Shown piece after piece: positions 20,674 through 31,210 of a stretch of DNA of 40,325 nt; the first letter of the stretch is position 1; every line of letters begins with the position of its first letter. The stretch is taken from NCBI GenBank assembly GCA_020650975.1, contig JAIPMN010012536.1:1-40325 (forward strand). The letters run 5' to 3'. Made by a program: the position numbers and the translations under genes. The notes under the pieces were generated by a model. It saw only the letters and a list, made by a program, of their open reading frames with translations, did no database searches and was not told the origin of the DNA. Source of the DNA: Apostichopus californicus. Taxonomy: Eukaryota > Echinodermata > Holothuroidea > Aspidochirotida > Stichopodidae.

Positions 20674-20896
20674 CAACACCTTCAAATTTGGATATAATTG
20701 GATGTAAAATGCACTCATGCAACAGATTGTTTTGAACAGACAGGTTTCTCTGCTCTCTTACCATTGAAAAACGTGCTATCAAAAAAGTGTAATGCATGGT
20801 TCTATTTCATAGCGTGCAATAGAGCGGATTTTGCATGCAATCGACGAGCAATTGACCAATCAAATGGCCGGAATATAATTAGGTGTTGTATAAAAA
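20665..20896. repeat. Second inverted-repeat pair sharing the MITE end
   Basis: TTTATACAACACCT (about 20667-20680) and AGGTGTTGTATAAA (20881-20894) are perfect inverted copies bounding about 230 bp. Either they are the two ends of a second element, or they show that the neighbouring palindrome is one half of a larger foldback unit. Confidence 0.6.
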
Positions 20897-21057
20897 GTGA
20901 TTTTACATAAGAGAAAGTTAGGATCAAGTCCCCACCATACCCGGTCGGCATATTCCACTTGTAAGAGAGGGGTGTTTTAACCTTTGTATTGGATGTATCA
21001 TCGGATTAATCATGACTCTCATCATTCCACAGTAAGAAACTGTACCGACCATGGAGA

Positions 21058-21067
21058 GTCACGTGAC
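21058..21067. promoter_or_regulatory. Palindromic E-box GTCACGTGAC
   Basis: A perfect 10-bp palindrome identical to the bHLH-zip (TFEB/MITF, USF) consensus lies 981 bp before the TMEM130 start codon and 1.3 kb before IFT70. Its use is not shown, and one such match by chance is possible. Confidence 0.3.
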
Positions 21068-21285
21068 ATGCTCCCAGGTGCTACTACAGTATTTAGCCCT
21101 TTGTATGTTAGTAGAGATAAGCGTTTTGTAGAAAACAGAACGCCACTATAACGCATTTACGGTAAATATGAGAATAATTGGTTAGGTTTGTATTATAACG
21201 TTGAGATACACCTCATAAAAAAACATGATCTGCATTGATCCCGGCTACTATTCGAACATATATTGAAAGAGAAAAGGGCAAACTT

Positions 21286-21434
21286 AGTTAACAACGTCCT
21301 GCGAAAACGGCAAAATTCAATATCATCCTGATTTGTAGCAACAACCATTTGAATATCGTTAACAAAGTCATGATTTATAGCAAAAATCATGTTAATATTG
21401 TTAACAACGTGATTTGTAGCAATATTGATATTGT
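21286..21434. repeat. Degenerate tandem repeat (~41-bp unit)
   Basis: TGATTTGTAGCA recurs at 21329, 21371 (as TGATTTATAGCA) and 21410. GTTAACAA-type blocks separate the copies at 21286, about 21358 and about 21400. About three units. Confidence 0.7.
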
Positions 21435-21436
21435 GT

Positions 21437-21493
21437 GGATTATATGAAACATGTGCCTACAGTACTATGGTAGGCACATGTTTCATATAATCC
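21437..21493. repeat. Perfect palindrome: 24-bp arms, 9-bp loop
   Basis: Arms 21437-21460 and 21470-21493 are exact reverse complements (outer end GGATTATATGAAAC, inner end GTGCCTAC) separated by AGTACTATG. It follows directly after the ~41-bp tandem repeat and sits 555 bp before the TMEM130 start codon. Confidence 0.95.
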
Positions 21494-22047
21494 TGGCTGC
21501 AGTTACATGTATAAAAATAAATACTGCCTTTCAAGTTTAAGTTCAACTTATTAATATCCCGAAAAAGCAATTTCTTGCAATAAAAGAAATTAATTAAACA
21601 AAATAATAATAATAATAATAAAGTACAGGACAAGGAGGATCAGACATAATTCATCAAGTACACAGAGCTGTATTGATCACAAACGAGTCTGGTCTGTCAA
21701 ATTTCTCTTGTCTGCTTTTTTGGGGCCATTTGGCTGAGATCATGCAGAGTATAGTTTTGTGCTTTTTAGATATGCAGTATACAGTAGATCTCTCACCAAC
21801 CTTTAACTGAGATAATCTGCTGTATCTAGTTCCCTTTAGAAAGCTGGACTTATATGTGATACTGTACCACAGTTGATGTCACACCATCATGTTCACACGG
21901 TTACATTCTTGATGTAAAGAGACTGAGGTTGAAAGCGGATCAAGTTGTTTGGTTTCCATACCCAGCCTCTATCTTGAGTGACTTGTTTTTCTTAAAGAGT
22001 ACAGGTCTTCTCTTCTCTATTTCTTTTGTAGAATCCTGTAGAAGAGT

Positions 22048-22150
22048 ATGAGGGTCATCATTTTGATTCCTGTATTTTTTGGAAGTTTCCTGTCGTCCAC
22101 CTCAAACGATGTATCGCAGCTGCAACCTATGGGTGCCTCGTCACATTCAG
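22048..22150 (+). CDS. TMEM130: TMEM130 exon 1 (signal peptide)
   Basis: Residues 1-34 plus one base. Hydrophobic start, likely cleavage around residues 17-19. Donor GTGATT; the split codon becomes Ala with exon 2. Confidence 0.8.
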
Positions 22151-25100
22151 GTGATTCATATTTTTTGTTCATGAAATCTAATATTAGGATATGGGCTTAA
22201 TGCAACGTTCTCGATATTCTCCATATTCTAAAGTTAACTGAATAAAAAACGAACATGTTTTCAGTTCGTTTGTTGTGCTTTATCCATGTATGGTATTTAA
22301 AAGTACTTTCTGTTATGTTAACCACATAATGTAAATGTTTACATTGTTCTGTTAAGCTACAACATGTTCGTTAATATATTCTTACCAACAAAGTTTTCCC
22401 AATTTTTAATTGCAGCTCTTCCCTTTAATGTCACAGTAACTTGTGATGGCCCCACTACTCTGGGAGGGACAACATCATGCCTAGCGTCTTTGTACTCCTG
22501 GAAGTTTAATAACAGCAGGCCAAGCAGCAGAGAGTATACTTATATGTACTGGTGGAGGGATTCATTCCAAAAGTATCTTGTCCCACATTTTCAGTTTGAA
22601 GAAGGTGGACAAAATAGTACCTTTGAAGAGACATATTTGATGAAAAATGATATTGGAGCACATACCATGATTGTGGAAGTAATGGATGTTGCTACTTTAG
22701 TTGCCAGAGGGCAGACTTCATACAATGTGACAGGTTAGTGAAGAAGTTTAATATTCAATGATAAAATGATTTCACAGATGACACAAAAGTAAGGTTTACT
22801 TTAGTTGTTGTCTACACAGCTTTTGCCGAGAGAGGTTGATTTTAAAGTCATGTCAAACTTTCAAAAGTTCCGTCACCCAACACTCTGTGCACAGAAAACA
22901 CTTAAACCTGCCCACCTCTGCTTCTTCACAATTAAAATTTTAAACTAAGGGATAGTTAGTGAGCATTTATGCCAAGAACAATTTGAGAAGTCCTTGTAAA
23001 ATAGTACAGTAGCTCAGTCTGAAGTCAATTTTTTTTTTTTTTTGGTGACATTTTGGACCCATAAATTACACTTTCTGAAAGTAGCATAATTTGCATGTCA
23101 ACTATAATAGTGGAAAGCCCACAGTATACTGCTCCACCGATCAAGTCCGGACTCAACACGACCCTCATGGACCATTGGTAGTGTGCATGTGCTTAAGATT
23201 AAAATCATCAGAGAGTTTGCCACTTTTATAGTCCCGACAGCTTCAGTCAGGAAAACTGAACTTGTAGTGCATTATTCTCCAACTGACAGTCGGCAGTCTC
23301 AACAAATGTAACCAGTCACAAGCTAATAAAATTGCATGTGACCTAACTGAGCACGAGTCGCTAACAGAACACAGGCGTTGTGTGGGCTGATCAGTCGGTC
23401 AGTGTGTGGGGTTCAGTTGTACTGTAAGGTTGTGTGTCTTCACGCCCTTACTAGATCAGGATGGAATAGTAGAGTCCGGTTGTGATCAGTTTTGTGCAGT
23501 GTGCAGTGGATGGCTGGCTTTACTCTACACAGTATGAAGGTTGCAAGGTCTAATGATTTGTGGTATTAGCATTGTAATAGCCTTAGCAACAGCTATACTT
23601 CATCATAATTATCACCCGTTAAGGTACTTGCATATTCCTATGGCACATCAACTGCTTAGAGAAGGTTTGCTTGTCGGCATCTCTAAATTTATCACAAATC
23701 TAATAACAGTACAATAACAAGCCTAACCGGAACAAGTGTACTTTTCGCTCAAAACTCTCTCTCACCACATTTCAGTGGTGCAATTTTTCCCAAATTTTTT
23801 CAGCAGTTAATACTTTAACCTCAGATTGAATAATTGTGCTAAATTACAAAAACCTGTCCTTCTGCAGCCTTGTCTTGGATTGTATTTCAAGTCAGGCTGG
23901 AAGTTAACATAAATTGCAAGTAAAGTAGTATGTGGTAGTATTGTGTTACACATGTACGGTATTCCACGAAGTCGTTGACGTGATGTAACAGCGGGTCAAC
24001 CGGTAATTATTGGTGGATTCAGGAAGCGCTTGTGAAAGATGCACCAATAATCAGCAAAACACATCCCCTGTGAATCAATTCAGGTTTCCTTTATACTCTG
24101 AATCCACCTCATAACCTTCCTTTGGCATCTTCTCTCACTGTTAAAGTAGTTTATAAAATAGTGCTTTATTCTTGTAGGTGAGAACAAGGTTATATTTATA
24201 TTGTAGTATATTTCCAAAACCTGTGATTGCACTCAAACTTTGATATCATGGACTGAAATAATTAATGCAAACATTTAGATACCATTGTTTTCTCCCACCT
24301 TAGAACCTAACTGCTTCTTCTTCAATTCACCTTCCCATCACCTGTGCCTTATTTGCCCCCCCCCTTTTTCCCAGCACACCACTTCTCCTGCCCCATCCAC
24401 TCTCCCTTCCCCCACATGAGTGTTAGCTCACTCCCCCTAGGAGTATTAGCTCAGTGGTTAATGCCGGTGCCTTTCAATCATAAGGTCCCGAACTCGTTCG
24501 AGTCACTCCAAGATTAATGTATGCCATCCAGTTACAGAGTTGTTGACAATTGACAATTCATAATCATGGACGTTAAATATGAATCTAAGAGACTGATTGG
24601 ATTTACTGTATAGGTATGTTCTGTATATATTCTTGACAGTAAATAGTATTTTTCCTGTCAGGTTCAGTCACATCGAACTTATTTTTTGAGGCTTTCATGT
24701 CGTAAATCAGATAGTAACTTGTGCCATATGTGCATGTATAGTTTCCATGGTAACTAAGCAGCTCATTCTCCTAGGTTACAGGTGGTGTGACCAGTATCAG
24801 GTAGCGATGGTTGCTCACTGTAAACTACACCAATCTACTAGCGTCAACAAGTTACCAGTTCACTTTCTTTGGTTACGGTGTAAAATTCTTGCATAATAAC
24901 TGCTGGGTGAGAATTATGAAAACATGTAAACATTCAGGCGGAGTCACGCCGGTGTTTACAGTGTGCCATGAGGTGAGCAATGGTATGAACAGAAACACCC
25001 ATTTAAGTGTTACTGTTAGAAATGGTTTCATTACTGGCACTGAGATTGTAAGTTTCGATGATACTCGTGATGTCTCTCTGTTCAGATTTATAAAGGATGT

Positions 25101-28100
25101 CATACTGTAATAGATATTTTGAAAATATGAGCAGATGGTCACATGGCCTTTTTTATATAAAATGGTGCTATTGTATATTGCAAGTTATTAAGAGCATCCA
25201 AGTTCACCTTCATAGGGTTAACACTTGGTTTAATATTACATAAGTGGTAAGTACAATTTCCTAGTGCATATCCTGTACATTTGCTTTCCATTTCTTCTTA
25301 GCTTCCTACATCAGACTTCACACGGTTTCTCCTGCCGTCTGTAGCTAAATCTTCATGCGTGTACACTCTTGAGTCAGAATCTGAATTGTTATTAGACTCA
25401 AACCGTGTTGTTAAGAAATGTTCCAATTTCATTGACCAACATTCAGTGACGATGTTTTTATAATGCTGGATACATCTGTACATGTACATGAATGTACGTG
25501 TAGGGTATTTAAATGTATACAGTATGTGTGTAATACATTATCCTAACAAATTATATGACAATATAAATGCACTCCCTCATAAAACTTCAGTGGCACCAAG
25601 TCTGATTTTTATTTAAAAAAATAATAAGCAATTTGCACTAAATGCTATCAAATAGTACTCATGATACAAATTCATCAAACAGATCCAACAGAAATCTTCA
25701 AATGTTGCCACGTTGTTTTGTCTATATGACATGAAATTTGATTAGTCAATTAGACAAAAACTGCAAAAAAAGTTGTGAATTTATATGTCAACAGGGCTCT
25801 GTGCTGGCATCAGCTTCCATTAACCATAACTGTTCTTCCTTCCCCAGTTCACCCTCCCTAAATGCTCTTCTCATCATCTACTGTACAACATTCCTAACTT
25901 TTTGCACACACTTAAAGCACACTGAAAAATCCGATCAATGAATCTCTAAACTGTACTGAAATTTTCTGTTTTTAAGCTGCTTTTTCTCGTTTTTCTTCTA
26001 TCCAGAGAACATAAATGTTCAAGTCTTAATGAGCCAGAACGAAACGGTCTGCCATCAGGACTGCTATGCTGCCACCAACAAGACCCTACGACTCATTGCC
26101 AGCATTCACGATCCTAGCGACTTCTTCCAGGGTAGCATCTTTTTGTTTGATTGGGATTTTGGAGACGGAAACCAATCTCTGAAGACTACATCAGTGAGTT
26201 TACTTTGCTGTTTCCAAGAGTAACAGTATCGATGAAATATCATCGGTATCACAGACAAATGAAGCACTAGATATTGTACTGTATTTACTATACTTATCAA
26301 GTTAATTCCTGTCTCTGTGTCCACCACGTTCAGTGCCACCTTAAGAAACGGTGTGTCGTGTCCGCAGCAAAGATTATCTCGTCATTGAAATTCGCTACAA
26401 GACTGCAGTGTAAATGTCACATCAAAAGAGTGAAGTCTTATGAAAGCAAGTTAAAGTTTGAAAATATACAGCGACACACAACCTTAGACTGTACCACCAG
26501 TGCTATTGACTAGTGTCACTGTCAATGACTTGGACTGGTTCGAGTCACATTTCTTTGACTCGTGACTTGACTTGACTTTGAGGTACATGACTTGTGACTC
26601 GACCTGAACTGACCAGTAGTCTAGGCTGGATCACCAAAGAGCTTATGATTTAATGGGAATATTTTGTTCTTTGTTTAGGCCAAGGAATGTACCGTGTCCT
26701 AGAGGTGTGGAGATGAAAGGGGGAGGGGGGAAGGGGGAGGGGGGAAGGGGGAGGGGTGAAAAATGCAGGACACCAACTTGCCGTTATTGGTCGTTGGTTC
26801 TTTCAAACATTCCAACATGCAATTGCTCCATGAATGTTTCTGTGACTGTATTTTGCAGGCATTGAACTTGTTGGGCACTGAAGTTATAGTATTTGGCAAT
26901 CTTGTACCTGTACTGCAGGAAGCATCAATGTAATTAAATGTCAGTAGTTCCGTGACAGAACTTCATAACAATGTTGAATGTCAGGAAGGCTGTGATCTTT
27001 GTGGCATTTTCATATATCATCACATTTGAGTAAACAGAAGCCTTTAGTGTACAGTACCGGTATGAACATTCATACATTGTGTGGCATTACGTCACTTTAT
27101 ACAGTCAGGTTACTTGTGTAATTACGGCTTGTGTTCTATATGATTTATTATTTGTAGTAATGTTTGGCCGTTGCCCGTCGTTTGAATATTCATAAGTTGA
27201 TGAAAGCCATGTGAGTTCAAAATTGGTAACTTTTCACATGGTCGATTACCTTATGATCACAGTTTACACAGCTAACTGTAAGGATATATCCTACAGAAAG
27301 TGCATTTCCATGAACAAGAAGAAAACACTTCCTATTCATATTTTTCTTCACAAACAGGAACATTTCCTATGGATCTTTGAGTTTTGGGTGTGAATATAAA
27401 TTAAGTGAACGGTGTCTGTAGGTTATTTTTATGTCAAATGTCCTATTGTCACTACCTTTGTATTGAAAGTGCATAATTTGTCACACCCATGTCAACTGCT
27501 GATACGTCATGTATTTCCTTTATTGTCTTTTCTTTGCATTTTCTGTAGATTTCTGTGTCCCACATTTACAGTACCATTGGGACATTTAGAGTATCCGTTA
27601 GTCTTACGGCAATCATGAAGTCGGGGAGGACTAGAAGTGGAATGTCAACTCTCACTGTTACTACACTGGGTAAGTTTCTTGGTACCCTTGTAGCTAAATT
27701 TGGCATTTAAACATCATGAAATTCTTGACTTTTTACCTCTTTCCATTTACACTGACGTGACAGTTTCTTCTGATTTCTTTGTTTTAAGTCTCGCTGTGTC
27801 TGCATCTCTGTTCGACAGTGCTTGGCATACAGGCACTTCATTTATCTAGCTATCTAGTACAAGTTGTCTATCGCCCTCTACATTCTCATTCTACCTTTTA
27901 ATGAGCTAAGGACAATTCCATGAAGTCAGAATTTACAGTTTGTTTATCTGTGTTCTAGCCATGACTCTCGAACTTTTATTTGTATGTGGCCAGGTCTGTC
28001 ACATTGCATCTTGAACTCTTTTACTTTGATCTAGGACTGGGAATGAGGGGAGGGGGGGGGGGGGGGGGTAGGATCGGATGGGAGGAAACAGCTGTTGGGA

Positions 28101-30543
28101 GTTTGGGAAGGACAAGGGGGCAGTGATCATCAGCACTCTTCATGCAATCAACATTTACGTTCATTCTGGATTACTTTTGCAAGTCTATTTTGCATACAGA
28201 AATGTGAAAAAACAAAAATTTCAACTCAGAAACATCTCTGTTTCCACTTTTTGTCAATCTTATTCCGATTTGCTTCTTTTCACTAGACGCCATCCAGAAT
28301 CTGACAGCTGATGGAGTCGATGGTGTCGTCGTCGGGGAGGAGCGGCAGATAAATATATCGTGTTATGGAAGGTTTGTCTAGTCTTCTATGCATACCGTAC
28401 TTCGGTCCACTGATGCCATTTAAATACCGTCAAAGAGTCGCAAATGATGCTGCTGGTTCTTCGCATGGTTTTAACTTTTTCTTTTGAAGAGTGGCGAGAG
28501 GTTTTGTACATTGCCACAAAAAAATTGGGTTAGGGTGATGGTAGTTTTGAATTTTGCAAATGTTAAGAGAGAGGATAGAATCAGTGTCCAGAATTTATTT
28601 CTCTTTCCTGACTTGCTTGTCTCCACATGTCCTCAACACCCTCCTCACACTTCAGTGCCTGGAGTTAACTGGTGACCTGTTTTTGAACACTGTATGCCCT
28701 CAGTGACCAATCACTTCTGGTCAATAACCCTTCTATGCATTTTAGCTTCCCAAGTGCTTAGAAGGATTTTATTGTCCGGATTTCGTTATCTGTTCGAATC
28801 CTCATCCTAGTGTAATTGTACATCAAAATAGTGGTTCAGAACATTTTTGTTATAAGAGCTATTTCTGCTTGAACAAGCAGAAGTCTAGTGTAATGCAGTC
28901 ATGGAAACTTCAATGCATTTTGGTTCAGTGGTTTTCGCGAAGAAAACTGAACGTCCGCAAGTTAAACGATTCCTCTTGTTTTGTTTGCAGTCCGCCAATC
29001 TCCTTCTGTTGGTCCATCTATGAAGACAATACCACTTCCGGTCTTCCTGTGGCCGAATCTTGTCTGCAGAGTTACTGGGTGGATCAATGCAGATTACAGA
29101 TCGACCATCAGTTTAACAGTTCTTGCCAGTATGTTCTGAGCGTGAGGGCTTCCAACGATGTCAGCTTCGAGGCCCTCGCTGTCAGGGTCGATCCCAAGGC
29201 TCCTCCAGGTATGCTAGATTTCATTATTTCTTAGACCCATAGCCAGGAATTCTGATTTTGGGGTCATAATTTGGAGTAGCACAATATTTTGAGTTTGTAG
29301 TACGTACTGTAACCATTTGGTAAGCTATGAAATCTGCTATATTATAGACTTTGAATCCTAGCCTATATCCCCTCTACCAGGCGAGATCATTTAACACTGT
29401 GGTGCACCATTTGAGCCACTTCAGGGTCGCTGCCCATTTCATCCTTTCAAATCTGTACCTGATGTCTCTTTTTACCCTATTGTCACTTGTACGGCGATAT
29501 GCAAGAAGTGCAACACTCGGGACAAAACAAATCAGTTGAGTTCAATTGAGGGTTTCTCTAAGGTACTGAGGGGTACTACCATCATCTTTAGCTTATATGA
29601 CAGAGATCATTGCAATCAAGAACTCATCCAGACAGCTTAGGAAAATGTTGCTCGGTTTGAGAGATGTCCTAGTTTTATTGAAAACTTATATCTGGTGGCT
29701 GTAATTTTGTAAATCTGTGTTGTCATAGTACCATTTTGTACAATCGGATGGATGCAACGTTTGCCTATTTACAGACCACAATACAGAAAGTAAACATCGT
29801 CATGAATAAAGAAGAACATAGAAAGTTAAGCACATTTGGCTCCATGATGTCATATTTAGACTTGATCAAGTCTTTAGCCCTGTGTATGTTAGATTCTCCC
29901 AAATTATGACCTTACTTAGCTATCTAATTGGTGATGCTGTTCATGACAGTTGTCTTTATCCTATAGATTAATAATGGTGGTGTGTCTCCTTTAAGGGTCA
30001 TGTTTTATAGGTATCACGAATCATCTGGTATAATACGTACGATTAATACGCAATTTACACATTGCTGGAGGGTTACATGTAGATAACTATAGTGCATGAG
30101 TATAGTGAAGACAGGTAATTAAAAGCCTTGACAAATGCAATTTAAAAGTGGGGATAATAATAATAAAAATAATAATAATAATAATATCAGAACTCTCTAG
30201 TCCTAAAGAAACTGGATGTTGTATTTCTTCTTTTTTGTTTATTGTATCTAAAGATGTTGAGAAACCCAGTGTAGCGGGCATCGTAGTCGGTATTTTATTC
30301 GGATTAACGTTGACGTGCATATGCATGGCGATCGTCATTCAACAAATACGGAACTCTCGTAAGAGGAATGTGGAGGTGGCCAACTTTAACTTTAATTCCT
30401 TCCCCATGCACGACCCCATTCGCGAACACGCCAGACGATTAAACGATGCGGCGAACGTACCGAACGAAAGGACCTCCCTCCTGGGGAAAAAACCATCGTT
30501 GGAAGTGAGGTGGGTCAAAGGTCATGAAACAGTCACAATATGA
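22048..30543 (+). CDS. TMEM130: TMEM130: PKD-domain type I membrane protein (7 exons, complete)
   Basis: Seven exons join in frame into 441 codons (440 aa; the human protein is about 435). Order: signal peptide (MRVIILIPVFFGSFLSSTS, about 1-18); a luminal N-terminal region with several NxS/T sequons; a PKD domain with LIASIHDPSDFF (170-181) and the hallmark WDFGDG (190-195), followed by HIYSTIGTFRVSVSL (exon 4); a Cys-rich segment starting SPPISFCW (exon 6); one transmembrane helix AGIVVGILFGLTLTCICMAI (352-371); and a cytosolic tail with RKRNVEVANFNFNSFPM. The tail motif VEVA-FDF and the HDPS-F...WDFGDG block match TMEM130, a relative of PMEL/GPNMB. The function is unknown; Golgi or endosomal location is reported for the family. 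The start has an A at -3 and an in-frame stop 6 bases upstream. A tail ERTSLLGKK is a possible dileucine sorting signal. Confidence 0.9.
22416..22733 (+). CDS. TMEM130: TMEM130 exon 2
   Basis: Residues 35-140, starting LPFNVTVTCDGP after TTGCAG. It contains a YMYWWRDSFQ segment and an NVT sequon at the end. Donor GTTAGT. Luminal N-terminal domain. Confidence 0.88.
24441..24600 (+). mobile_element. tRNA-derived SINE
   Basis: The head reads TTAGCTCAGTGGTTAATGCC (A box), then a B-box-like CGTTCGAGTC (24495-24504). A tRNA-unrelated body of about 100 bp follows, with TTGACAATTGACAATTCATA. The 3' boundary is uncertain. It is on the same strand as TMEM130. Confidence 0.65.
24808..24983. repeat. Interrupted inverted repeat, possible small MITE
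   Basis: The left arm GGTTGCTCACTGTAAACTAC (24809-24828) is matched in reverse complement by GTGTTTACAGTG (24952-24963) and GTGAGCAA (24973-24980), with nine extra bases in the right arm. A nested hairpin GTAAACA...TGTTTAC lies inside. Confidence 0.5.
26006..26193 (+). CDS. TMEM130: TMEM130 exon 3 (PKD core)
   Basis: Residues 141-203 with LIASIHDPSDFF and FLFDWDFGDG. Acceptor TATCCAG, donor GTGAGT. Two close cysteines (156, 160) precede the PKD strand. Confidence 0.93.
26510..26612. repeat. Degenerate GACTTGACTCG-type simple repeat
   Basis: Many imperfect copies of GACTTG, GACTCG and GAGTCA alternate in TMEM130 intron 3. Similar words appear near 31750-31930 and 32200-32280. Confidence 0.5.
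26715..26758. repeat. G-rich minisatellite, G-quadruplex-prone
   Basis: Three copies of GGGGGAGGGGGGAA give at least six G-runs of four or more on the coding strand of TMEM130 intron 3. Confidence 0.85.
27549..27669 (+). CDS. TMEM130: TMEM130 exon 4 (PKD end)
   Basis: Residues 204-243, ISVSHIYSTIGTFRVSVSLT and onward, the HxY-xxGxFxV strand typical of PKD domains. Acceptor TTCTGTAG, donor GTAAGT. Confidence 0.9.
28052..28068. repeat. Poly-G run (17 G)
   Basis: Uninterrupted G run on the coding strand of TMEM130 intron 4. Its length is likely to be unreliable in the assembly. Confidence 0.8.
28287..28371 (+). CDS. TMEM130: TMEM130 exon 5
   Basis: Residues 244-271, DAIQNLTADGVDGVVVGEER, then QINISCYG, which contains an NIS sequon. 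Acceptor TTCACTAG, donor GTTTGT. The split codon becomes Ser. Confidence 0.85.
28991..29208 (+). CDS. TMEM130: TMEM130 exon 6
   Basis: Residues 272-344, SPPISFCWSIYED and onward, with five more cysteines and two NxS/T sites. Corresponds to the human GSPPLTVCW region. Acceptor TTTGCAG, donor GTATGC. Confidence 0.9.
29209..30253 (+). other. TMEM130 intron 6
   Basis: 1.0-kb intron ending with an (AAT)n-type microsatellite (about 30155-30187). No other element recognised. Confidence 0.6.
30254..30543 (+). CDS. TMEM130: TMEM130 exon 7 (transmembrane and tail)
   Basis: Residues 345-440. Single membrane helix, then basic stop-transfer residues (RNSRKRN) and VEVANFNFNSFPM. Acceptor TATCTAAAG, stop TGA 30541-30543. 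Confidence 0.93.
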
Positions 30544-31102
30544 TTGAAGAAAAATACGTTTATTAGTAGTCAAACTATTTTGTGCTGGTGTGAAAAAGAT
30601 GAGAAAATCGAAGGAAACTTTTTGTATGTAGTAATTATTGAGAGTATTCATATTGGTGGATTTAAAGTGTAAAATGTGACAAGAATAATGGTGTCTTGTC
30701 CAGGTTATGGTTTCGATGCCACAGGTGGGTTTGTTCGAACCCTTGGTCAAAGATTCTGAGATGGAAGGAGGAACAGACGAGTACGAAATTAAATTATTTT
30801 TAAATTCCTTGGTAAAGACTGAGATTAGTGAGCTGTAAGGTGCTTCAGACGAGACACTAAGAGCTGTTCGCTGGTAAACTAAGGATTCTGTTTGTAGAAA
30901 TATTGCAATTGTTAATGTGTGAATCATCATCTTTATTCCATGGTGCTATGTTACGTGTCATTTTTCAAGCAGCTGTTTAAGTTTAACCAAACGTAATTGA
31001 ATTAAAGATTGAAGGCGAACAAAATAAGACGATCAGCCTGTAAGTAGTTTTGCAACAGATGATCGTTAATTATTAGTTGTTTTTAACGATTCGTTTCTGT
31101 TC

Positions 31103-31108
31103 AATAAA
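31103..31108 (+). promoter_or_regulatory. Candidate TMEM130 poly(A) signal
   Basis: AATAAA followed by an A-run, 560 bp after the TMEM130 stop. It is the first canonical hexamer I see downstream. Confidence 0.4.
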
Positions 31109-31159
31109 AAAAAATTCTTGCTCATATTAGTATCGGGAGCAGGCAACGAGTAAATAGCG

Positions 31160-31210
31160 ACGTTGTAGAGTGGTTGGCTCGTAACCATGGTTTCCAATCC
31201 CATTCCAGGC
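31160..31210 (+). mobile_element. Possible tRNA-like SINE fragment
   Basis: GTAGAGTGGTTGGCTCGTAACC followed by GGTTTCCAATCCC resembles a truncated A box, anticodon arm and B box. It is too short and diverged to be a tRNA gene. Confidence 0.3.

Larger units (their letters stand above)
22734..26005 (+). other. TMEM130 intron 2
   Basis: 3.3-kb intron with a poly-T run (about 23030), a SINE (24441 on) and an inverted-repeat element (24808-24983). I saw no alternative exon: the frame at 24811-25110 lies within the inverted repeat. Confidence 0.6.

Noticed and set aside
21286..21434. CRISPR-like array
   Set aside because: The genome is eukaryotic, the units are degenerate and contiguous without unique spacers, and no cas genes are present.
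24441..24510. Functional tRNA gene
   Set aside because: A and B boxes are present but the acceptor and anticodon stems do not close; it is a SINE head.
24811..25110. 99-codon open frame in TMEM130 intron 2
   Set aside because: It overlaps an inverted repeat, shows no domain and does not join in frame to the TMEM130 exons, which already connect without it.
30439..30930. 163-codon minus-strand frame
   Set aside because: It is the antisense shadow of TMEM130 exon 7 and its 3' UTR, with no recognisable protein features.
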